The notes under the pieces were generated by a model. That model had not been told where the DNA came from, made no database searches, and was given only the letters and a program-made list of their open reading frames with translations. Positions 1 to 4,464 of a stretch of DNA of 5,403 nt are shown in pieces (positions within the stretch are counted from its first letter, which is position 1; every line of letters begins with the position of its first letter). Source of the DNA: Dehalococcoidia bacterium (lineage in GTDB: Bacteria; Chloroflexota; Dehalococcoidia; SM23-28-2); contig JALHUG010000177.1 in NCBI GenBank assembly GCA_022866185.1, positions 1-5,403 on the forward strand, given 5' to 3'. The translations under genes and the position numbers were made by a program.

Positions 1-1
1 C

Positions 2-178
2 CCCGCCTTTGTCTGTATGGCCGCTATGGCAGCCGTCTTGGTCGCTCTCCATGATCGTTCGCTGACACCTGAGCGGCACAAGGCTGCTCAGCTCTGTCCA
101 TCCCTGAGAGTACGTCCCTGGTGGCGGCGTGTCAACCGGGTTCAGAAGAAACCCCAGATGATCGACCGGATGACCTAG
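2..178 (+). CDS. 3' end of an unidentified gene, possibly a membrane protein tail
   Basis: The frame is open from the window edge to a TAG at 176-178, giving 58 residues without a visible start. The first part (residues 1-16, PAFVCMAAMAAVLVAL) is hydrophobic enough to be the end of a transmembrane helix. The rest is basic, with Trp-Trp-Arg-Arg and Lys-Lys clusters, as expected for a cytoplasmic tail under the positive-inside rule. An MFS-type transporter end would look like this, but no family motif is visible. An open frame of this length can occur by chance in GC-rich DNA. The main support is that it ends exactly where the convergent lipoprotein gene ends. Function is not assigned. Confidence 0.4.
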   Translation, partial: PAFVCMAAMAAVLVALHDRSLTPERHKAAQLCPSLRVRPWWRRVNRVQKKPQMIDRMT

Positions 179-583
179 CTATTGCGCAGCGGAGAGGGAG
201 AGAGCGATGGTCACGTGTTGGCCATCCTCTTGCACCGGGGCGATGGCCACCGTGCCCTGCTCCCCGCCGCTATCCATTCTGGCAAACGCGATGACCGTCG
301 TCTCCATCTCGGCGATGTCCTGAACGTTCTGCACCTGCCAAGGCACCTTGTCTAGCTCACTCTCATAGAAAGCCCGCACCTGGTCAGGGCTGTCGCTGGA
401 CCGCCACTGCACCAAGAACCTGCCTCCCTCGGGAGGCTCAGTAGCAACCTCAACGGTGGCATTCGCGTAGACAGGGAAGTCCTGCGGGAAACCCTCTGGC
501 AGCTCGCCACCCCCGCCGCAGGCGGCGGCCAGCACAAGACACGCAAGAAGGCAAGGAGCAATGATTATGTTTGCCCGAATCAT
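179..583 (-). CDS. Small putative lipoprotein of unknown function
   Basis: This encodes 134 residues. The N-terminus has Arg3, then a hydrophobic stretch (about residues 5-21) ending in LAAAC, a lipobox-like signal with Cys22 as the likely lipidated residue. The -3 position is Ala rather than the usual Leu. A Gly4 spacer follows, which is common in lipoproteins, so the mature protein (about 113 residues) is probably anchored on the outer face of the cytoplasmic membrane. Mature residues 28-44 read LPEGFPQDFPVYANATV, and a later segment (about 62-77) reads SSDSPDQVRAFYESEL. This 'DFPVYPGA ... F.T.DSP..V..FY...L...GW' layout recurs in small uncharacterised bacterial lipoproteins (from memory). 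The start ATG at 581-583 is the only one that gives a signal sequence; a weak GGTGG lies just upstream of it. The gene sits 84 bases downstream of tRNA-His on the same strand. Function is unknown. Confidence 0.75.
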   Translation of the reverse strand: MIRANIIIAPCLLACLVLAAACGGGGELPEGFPQDFPVYANATVEVATEPPEGGRFLVQWRSSDSPDQVRAFYESELDKVPWQVQNVQDIAEMETTVIAFARMDSGGEQGTVAIAPVQEDGQHVTIALSLSAAQ

Positions 584-633
584 TTCGCCACCACCGGCCT
601 TCCACGAAGAGCACCCCAGGCGACGGCACCCTC

Positions 634-662
634 AGGTTAGCAGGTCGATGGTCAGCAGGCAA
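634..662 (-). promoter_or_regulatory. Weak candidate promoter for the lipoprotein gene
   Basis: Read on the minus strand, TTGCCT (complement of 657-662) is followed after 17 bases by TAACCT (complement of 634-639), preceded by TGC as an extended -10. A start near 627 would leave a leader of about 44 bases. Both boxes match the sigma-70 consensus only partly. The lipoprotein could equally be expressed by read-through from the tRNA promoter, because I see no terminator between them. Confidence 0.25.
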
Positions 663-667
663 GCAAT

Positions 668-744
668 TGGGGTGGACGGAGGGATTTGAACCCTCGATCT
701 CCAGGGCCACAACCTGGCGCGTTAACCGCTACGCTACGCCCACC
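668..744 (-). tRNA. tRNA-His (anticodon GTG)
   Basis: The minus strand folds into a complete cloverleaf. The acceptor GTGGGCG (complement of 737-743) pairs with CGTCCAC (complement of 672-678), with one G-T pair. The D stem is GCGT/ACGC. The anticodon stem is CCAGG/CCTGG around the loop TTGTGGC (706-712), so the anticodon is GTG (complement of 708-710). The variable loop has 5 bases, and the T stem GAGGG/CCCTC encloses TTCAAAT. Histidine identity is further supported by discriminator C73 (671) facing a templated G-1 (744), the pair that histidyl-tRNA synthetase recognises. The 3' CCA is encoded (668-670). All stems pair, so it should be functional. Confidence 0.96.
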
Positions 745-794
745 ACGAGGGGACAAGAGGAAAATGCCGGCATCGTCGCAATGCCAGCGCCTGA

Positions 795-824
795 AGTGTA
801 TCACGTTTGCCCAGATATGGTCAA
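795..824 (-). promoter_or_regulatory. Probable promoter of tRNA-His
   Basis: On the minus strand TTGACC (complement of 819-824) is separated by 18 bases from TACACT (complement of 795-800). The -10 box is preceded by TGA, an extended -10 (TGN). Transcription would start near 788, about 44 bases before the tRNA 5' end, leaving a leader for RNase P to remove. The box match and orientation directly upstream of the tRNA make this reasonable. The spacer is one base longer than optimal. Confidence 0.5.
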
Positions 825-836
825 CGGTGTGTAGTC

Positions 837-932
837 GTTCTGGCCGCCGACGAGCCGCAGCGCTTCCTGGTGGTGGACGCCACCCTCCCGCCGGAAGACA
901 TAACCCGCACGATCTGGCGGCGGCTGGGGTAG
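837..932 (+). pseudogene. Remnant of the C-terminal end of thymidylate kinase
   Basis: The frame ending at TAG 930-932 reads VLAADEPQRFLVVDATLPP, followed by EDITRTIWRRLG. This matches the usual C-terminus of bacterial thymidylate kinase (dTMP kinase, Tmk): 'Y..LA..EP.R...IDA....E.V...IW..L', where the last strand and helix pack on the P-loop core. Upstream of residue 1 of this stretch the frame no longer resembles Tmk and reaches a TGA at 792-794. The P-loop, DRY/H motif and lid are therefore absent. The piece cannot be an enzyme and is best read as a 3' remnant left by deletion or rearrangement. It lies between the tRNA-His promoter and the promoter of the next gene, in an otherwise non-coding stretch (745-1071). 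The assignment rests on about 31 residues recognised by eye, so a chance resemblance is possible. Confidence 0.45.
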
Positions 933-998
933 GCCCTGCGGCTGGCAGGCTCCACCACTTGGCTCCCTGACCAGCCGTTCTATGACGCGCCTCCCCTG

Positions 999-1027
999 TT
1001 GACATTTCCACCGGACGGAATTACCAT
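999..1027 (+). promoter_or_regulatory. Sigma-70 type promoter of the surface propeller gene
   Basis: A perfect -35 box TTGACA (999-1004) is followed after exactly 17 bases by TACCAT (1022-1027), which matches four of six -10 positions. Transcription would start near 1034, giving a leader of about 38 bases with an AGGGGG Shine-Dalgarno sequence at 1059-1064, seven bases before the ATG. Confidence 0.6.
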
Positions 1028-1042
1028 AACTGCACCGTCCGG
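1011..1042. promoter_or_regulatory. Inverted repeat around the -10 box, possible operator
   Basis: CCGGACGG (1011-1018) and CCGTCCGG (1035-1042) are perfect 8-bp complements separated by 16 bases. The left arm lies in the promoter spacer and the right arm at or just after the predicted start site, so the pair brackets the -10 box. That position suits a repressor operator. The arms could also form a stem-loop in DNA, but only the right arm would be in the transcript, so an RNA hairpin is unlikely. Confidence 0.4.
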
Positions 1043-1071
1043 CCTGACATGAGCGCTCAGGGGGTGCAGCG

Positions 1072-2667
1072 ATGCGTACGTACGTAAGGCTTGGGCTGCT
1101 GTTGGCGATAGCGCTGGCGCTGACGGTGGTAGCGGGGCGAGGAACGCCCGCCTACGCCTGGAGCTACCCCGCCGCCCTCAACACCAACGCCGCCACCGAC
1201 TCGGGGGGTGACCGCCAACCTCAAGTGACGACCGACGGCGCGGGCCACTGGCTGGCGGTCTGGCAGTCCAACGAGAACGTGGGCGGCACCATCGGGACGG
1301 ACGACGACATCCTGGTCGCCCGTTCGATCGATGACGGGGCCACCTGGACGGCCCCCGCCGCCCTGAACACCAACGCCGCCACCGACTCGGGGGATGACTG
1401 GTACCCTCAAGTGACAACTGATGGGGCGGGCAACTGGGTGGCGGTCTGGGCTTCCCGCGACGACCTGGGCGGCACCATCGGGACGGACTTGGACATCCTG
1501 GTGGCCCGCTCCACGGACAATGGGGGCACCTGGACGGCCCCTGTCGCCCTCAACACCAACGCCGCCACCGACTCGAGGGAGGACGGTCCCTCCCAGGTGA
1601 CGACCGACGGCGCAGGCAACTGGGTGGCGGTCTGGAGGTCCGACATTGTGCGCCCCCTGGGCGCCCGGTCGGAGGGCGATATCATGGTGGCCCGCTCGAC
1701 CGACGACGGGGCTACCTGGACAGCGCCCGAGTTCCTCAACACCGACGCCGCCAGTGACGTGGAGAGTGATACTGACCCTCAAGTGGCGACCGACGGCGCG
1801 GGCCACTGGGTGGCGGTCTGGACGTCCGCCTATGATTCCGAGCTGTTCCCGCCTCACTACCCATCGGACAGCGACATCCTAGTGGCGCGCTCTACGGACA
1901 ACGGGACCACCTGGACGGCGCCTGAGTTGGTCAACACCAACTCCCCCATGGAAGTGGAGCTTCATGGGAGCCCTCAAGTGGCGACCGACGGCGCGGGCCA
2001 CTGGGTGGCGGTCTGGCATTTCGGCCACTTCTACCCGCCCGACACCTGGGAGGAAACAGACATCCTGGTGGCCCGCTCCACCAATAACGGGGCCACCTGG
2101 ACGGCCCCCGCCGCCCTCAACACCAACGCCGCCACCGACTCGGGGGATGACTGGGAGCCTCAGGTGACGACGGACGGCGCCGGCAAGTGGGTGGCGGTCT
2201 GGGATTCCCTTGAGAATCTGGGGGGTGCCATCGGGACGGACACAGATATCCTGGTGGCGCAGTCGACCGACAACGGGGTCACCTGGACGGCGCCGGCCGC
2301 CCTGAACACCAACGCCGCCACCGAAGCGGGGCGTGACGCGTCCCCTCAAGTGGCGACCGACGGCGCGGGCAACTGGGTGGCGGTTTGGGATTCCTGGGAT
2401 GACCTGAGCGGCACCATCGGGACAGACTTCGACATCCTGTATGCCACTGAGTTCCAAGCCCCGCCACCGCCTACGCCCACGCCTCCTGCGGGTGTCGGCG
2501 GGATAGTAGAACTGCAAGTGGATGGCTCGGATTCCCTCGCTAGCCCCGCCGATGGCCCGGACGCCGCAGGGCTGCCCTATGCGGCCATCGCTGCCGGTGC
2601 CGCTGCGGCGCTGGTGGCCCTCGGCGCGGGCGGGTGGTACGCGCGGCGGCGGTTCAGCCGGGGCTGA
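1072..2667 (+). CDS. Secreted, membrane-anchored Asp-box (BNR) repeat beta-propeller protein
   Basis: This encodes 531 residues. Residues 1-29 form a signal peptide (Arg2/Arg6, a Leu/Ala-rich core, cleavage after AYA). Residues 30-461 hold seven copies of a ~62-residue unit with the pattern 'LNTNAATDSG.D..PQV.TDGAG.WVAVW.S ... DILVARSTDNG.TW'. Six copies carry an Asp-box (S-x-[DN]-x-G-x-x-W) starting at residues 85, 147, 209, 274, 336 and 398; the last copy ends at DILYATEF without one. Asp-boxes mark hairpin turns in sialidase and related propellers, so a seven-bladed propeller is likely. A Pro/Thr linker (about 463-475) and an acidic stretch lead to a transmembrane helix (about 503-523) and an RRRFSRG tail, so the propeller is displayed outside the cell. 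Catalytic sialidase residues (Arg triad, RIP motif) are not evident. A binding or structural role is more likely than glycosidase activity, but no ligand can be named. The start is supported by AGGGGG seven bases upstream. Confidence 0.88.
   Translation: MRTYVRLGLLLAIALALTVVAGRGTPAYAWSYPAALNTNAATDSGGDRQPQVTTDGAGHWLAVWQSNENVGGTIGTDDDILVARSIDDGATWTAPAALNTNAATDSGDDWYPQVTTDGAGNWVAVWASRDDLGGTIGTDLDILVARSTDNGGTWTAPVALNTNAATDSREDGPSQVTTDGAGNWVAVWRSDIVRPLGARSEGDIMVARSTDDGATWTAPEFLNTDAASDVESDTDPQVATDGAGHWVAVWTSAYDSELFPPHYPSDSDILVARSTDNGTTWTAPELVNTNSPMEVELHGSPQVATDGAGHWVAVWHFGHFYPPDTWEETDILVARSTNNGATWTAPAALNTNAATDSGDDWEPQVTTDGAGKWVAVWDSLENLGGAIGTDTDILVAQSTDNGVTWTAPAALNTNAATEAGRDASPQVATDGAGNWVAVWDSWDDLSGTIGTDFDILYATEFQAPPPPTPTPPAGVGGIVELQVDGSDSLASPADGPDAAGLPYAAIAAGAAAALVALGAGGWYARRRFSRG
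1174..2454 (+). repeat. Seven in-frame tandem repeats of 186 bp encoding propeller blades
   Basis: Repeat units begin at 1174, 1360, 1546, 1732, 1927, 2113 and 2299. The spacing is 186 bp everywhere except 195 bp between the fourth and fifth units. Units 1, 2, 3, 6 and 7 are nearly identical at the DNA level around the 'aacaccaacgccgccaccga' core. Units 4 and 5 have drifted and carry different loop inserts (LFPPHYPSDS, FYPPDTWEET). The array arose by duplication inside the coding sequence. Confidence 0.92.
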
Positions 2668-2670
2668 TCC

Positions 2671-2700
2671 TCCGCCAAAGGCGGATTCGCCTCCGGCGGA
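2671..2700. repeat. Two adjacent small hairpins after the propeller gene
   Basis: TCCGCC-AAA-GGCGGA (2671-2685) is a perfect 6-bp stem with a 3-base loop, starting three bases after the stop codon. TTCGCC-TCC-GGCGGA (2686-2700) is a second 6-bp stem with one G-T pair, directly abutting the first. The two share the GGCGGA arm, so they look like a duplicated unit. There is no U-rich tail, so this is not a classical intrinsic terminator, although it could protect the mRNA 3' end or slow polymerase. Confidence 0.6.
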
Positions 2701-2770
2701 TGTCGAAGGAGCGGGGGCTCATGGTTCGACAGGCTCACCATGAGCGGCCCATGGGCTCACCATGAGCGGC
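2701..2770. repeat. Palindromic intergenic repeat cluster, probably a dispersed (REP-like) element
   Basis: TGTCGAA (2701-2707) pairs perfectly with TTCGACA (2725-2731). GCTCATGGT (2717-2725) pairs perfectly with ACCATGAGC (2737-2745). The two stems overlap and exclude each other. GCCCATGGGC (2747-2756) is a perfect palindrome. The 17-base word GGCTCACCATGAGCGGC occurs at 2732-2748 and again at 2754-2770, a direct repeat with a 22-base period. The core TTCGACAGGCTCACCATGAG resembles a short palindromic repeat I recall as scattered between genes in some environmental bacteria; copy number cannot be judged from this window. Confidence 0.6.
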
Positions 2771-2788
2771 GCAAAAGCTCTTGCCTCC

Positions 2789-2818
2789 TTGAGCCTGGCT
2801 CGGGGCCGATGCTACAAT
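2789..2818 (+). promoter_or_regulatory. Probable promoter of thrB-lysC, with almost no leader
   Basis: TACAAT (2813-2818) matches five of six -10 positions and is preceded by TGC (2810-2812), an extended -10. TTGAGC (2789-2794) is a 4/6 -35 match at 18 bases. The predicted start (about 2825) is only around four bases before the ATG at 2829. The small palindrome GAGCC-T-GGCTC (2791-2801) overlaps the -35 box and could be a regulator site. I see no leader peptide, attenuator or riboswitch. Confidence 0.5.
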
Positions 2819-2828
2819 CGAGTCAGTC

Positions 2829-4421
2829 ATGCCAGCACAGAAGATCACCGTCCGCGCTCCGGCCACCACCGCCAACCTGGGCCCCGGCTTCGACTGCCTG
2901 GGGATGGCCCTCGACCTGTGGGTGGAGGTGGTGGTCACCGCCTCCGAAGAGCCCCTGCCTCCCGGGCGTGCGCCGCTGGGGGGGATGACGGTGCAGGCAG
3001 CGCAGCGCCTCTTCTCCCACCTCGGCAAGCAGCCGCCAGCGGGTCTTAGCGTCGAGTGGACGCAGCGAATACCGGTGGCTCGCGGCCTGGGGGCCAGCGC
3101 GGTGGCGCGAGCGGCGGGCCTGCTGGCGGCCAACGCTCTCCTGGGCGAGCCGCTAGGGCGCGAGGAGATACTGGCCCTGGGCAGCGAGCTGGAGGGCCAC
3201 GCCGACAACATGGCCCCGGTTCTGTTTGGAGGCTTCCAGGTGTTGGCGTACAGTCCTTCGCCCGGGTGGCAGGAAGAGCCGGCCCTTGTTGGCCGGGGCA
3301 CTGGGGTCCCGCCGGCCTTCCGGCTGCAGCAAGAGATCCAACGGGCCGAGGAGCCGTACGAGCAAGAGGTGGCGCGGGCCCGGGGCGCTGGCGTAGCGCA
3401 CCTGAAGCTCGACTTGCCCGACGGGCTGAGGGCGGTGTTGTTTGTGCCGCACTTCGAAATGCCAACCGAGGAGGGCCGCAGCCTCTTGCCTAACAGGGTG
3501 TCGCGGGCGGACGCTGTGCACAACATAGGCCGCGCCGCTCTGCTCGTCGGCGCGCTTTCCACCGGAAAGTTAGAGCTACTCGATGTGGCCACTCAGGACC
3601 GACTGCATCAGCCGGTCCGGGCCAGGCTGTTCCGGCCCATGACCGCCATCTTCCGGGCAGCGTGGGAGGCCGGCGCACTGTGTGCCTTCCTCTCTGGCGG
3701 CGGGTCCACGGTGCTAGCACTTACGACGGGACACGAGCGGCAGATAGGTCGCGCCATGTCCGCCACCGCCAGGACCCACGGCATCAAGGGAAGAACCGTC
3801 GTGACCGCACCCAGCGAGAGAGGAGCTACCGTCACAGTACTCGAGAGAAGAGTAACCCTCCAGGACATGGGCGATTTCTATAGACGCTCCTTTCCCAGGG
3901 TGTTTGCCTACGCGTACGGTTGGCTAGGGGACAGCGATGTCGTGGAAGACGTGGTCACCCAAACATTCGTGACCACCCTCCGCAATGCCGCGCTTCTCCC
4001 GTCGCGGGACGCTCTCGAGACATCGCTCTTCACTGTGGCACGCGCCCTTGTCCACGACAAGCTAGCGAACCGCTCAACGGCGCGCCGGGCTCGCGCCGAG
4101 GTCTCGCAGAGGATGGACGGCCTGTTCTCTTCCGAGAGCCTGACGCCAAAGGAGCGCCAGGACATCCGGATGATTGAGACATACCTCAGGCGGCTTCCGC
4201 GGCTTATGCAGGACGCCATTCGCCTCAAGTTCGACGCAGAGCTCACCAATGCGCAGATCGCAACTGTGCTGGGAATGACCGCCACGACCCTGCGGGTTAC
4301 AATCGATCAGGCGCTTCACAGGCTGCGAGGGCACATTGATGAGCGGGCAGGCGCCTCGGGCTACGGCCGCGGCAGCGGCCGGAGAGGGCGCAACCGGCCA
4401 TACGATCGTGACCAGGCCTAG
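2829..4421 (+). CDS. thrB: Homoserine kinase fused to an ECF sigma-factor-like domain
   Basis: This encodes 530 residues, against about 300 for a usual homoserine kinase. Residues 1-340 are the enzyme, which transfers phosphate from ATP to L-homoserine in threonine synthesis. It is a GHMP-family kinase. APATTANLGPGFDCLGMAL (10-28) is the N-terminal motif. PVARGLGASAVARAAGLLAA (82-101) is the phosphate-binding loop, with Ala in place of the first Ser of the usual GLGSSA. EGHADNMAPVLFGG (122-135) follows, then SRADAVHNIGRAALLV (225-240) and LSGGGSTVLAL (288-298, usually SGAGPT). About 40 extra residues lie between 141 and 190. From about 347 the frame continues into a sigma-70 region 2/region 4 pair, ending in a Gly/Arg-rich tail. 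No stop codon separates the two parts. There is no Shine-Dalgarno sequence before the ATG, and the promoter lies right upstream, so translation may be leaderless. lysC follows after 43 bases. The enzyme call is firm; whether the fusion is real depends on the sequence quality around 3840-3870. Confidence 0.9.
   Translation: MPAQKITVRAPATTANLGPGFDCLGMALDLWVEVVVTASEEPLPPGRAPLGGMTVQAAQRLFSHLGKQPPAGLSVEWTQRIPVARGLGASAVARAAGLLAANALLGEPLGREEILALGSELEGHADNMAPVLFGGFQVLAYSPSPGWQEEPALVGRGTGVPPAFRLQQEIQRAEEPYEQEVARARGAGVAHLKLDLPDGLRAVLFVPHFEMPTEEGRSLLPNRVSRADAVHNIGRAALLVGALSTGKLELLDVATQDRLHQPVRARLFRPMTAIFRAAWEAGALCAFLSGGGSTVLALTTGHERQIGRAMSATARTHGIKGRTVVTAPSERGATVTVLERRVTLQDMGDFYRRSFPRVFAYAYGWLGDSDVVEDVVTQTFVTTLRNAALLPSRDALETSLFTVARALVHDKLANRSTARRARAEVSQRMDGLFSSESLTPKERQDIRMIETYLRRLPRLMQDAIRLKFDAELTNAQIATVLGMTATTLRVTIDQALHRLRGHIDERAGASGYGRGSGRRGRNRPYDRDQA
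3867..4421 (+). other. ECF sigma-factor-like domain (C-terminal part of the thrB fusion)
   Basis: This covers residues 347-530 of the fusion, beginning at an in-frame ATG. Residues 349-417 resemble sigma region 2: 'FYRRSFPRVFAYAYGWLGD' (core-binding helix), 'VEDVVTQTFVTTLRNA' (compare AEDLTQETFLRAW), then 'SLFTVARALVHDKLANR' (compare WLFTIARNLVIDHLRRR). Residues 445-502 resemble region 4: 'YLRRLPRLMQDAIRLKF' followed by the helix-turn-helix 'LTNAQIATVLGMTATTLRV' and 'ALHRLRGHI'. The Trp usually found before LFTIA is Ser, so region 2 is somewhat divergent. At about 184 residues it is the right length for a whole ECF sigma factor and would recognise promoters through regions 2 and 4. It might instead be a separate gene starting at 3867, but the only AGGA there (3862-3865) is one base from the ATG, too close to serve as a ribosome site, and the purine-rich run at 3843-3852 is rather far. 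Confidence 0.72.
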
Positions 4422-4464
4422 CCACACGGGAGCACAGGTAGTGGCGAAGGGTTGAGGTAAGGCG

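Noticed and set aside
571..834. Plus-strand open frames across the tRNA (571-834, 686-970) and minus-strand frame 652-1011
   Set aside because: They run through a perfectly folded tRNA gene and show no protein family features.
1057..1857. Long minus-strand open frames opposite the propeller gene (1057-1857 and 1879-2517)
   Set aside because: They are antisense shadows of the 186-bp repeats. Their 'HPVARAVGRHLR' repetition is just the complement of the blade-coding repeats, and they lack start signals.
1174..2454. CRISPR array or noncoding satellite
   Set aside because: The periodic units are 186 bp, in frame, and encode a conserved blade with Asp-boxes; there is no short repeat with unique spacers.
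1072..2667. Active sialidase
   Set aside because: Asp-boxes are present, but I see no RIP motif, Arg triad or nucleophilic Tyr/Glu context; the blades are nearly identical, unlike a catalytic sialidase.
2671..2700. Intrinsic terminator after the propeller gene
   Set aside because: The hairpins have short stems and no following T-run, so they are kept only as repeats.
2735..3592. Minus-strand open frame of 285 codons opposite thrB
   Set aside because: Low-complexity Ala/Arg/Pro/Ser composition typical of antisense in GC-rich DNA; the plus strand holds a clear homoserine kinase.
4422..4464. A lysine riboswitch or attenuator before lysC
   Set aside because: Only 43 bases separate the thrB fusion from lysC, too short for a lysine riboswitch, and no leader peptide is present.
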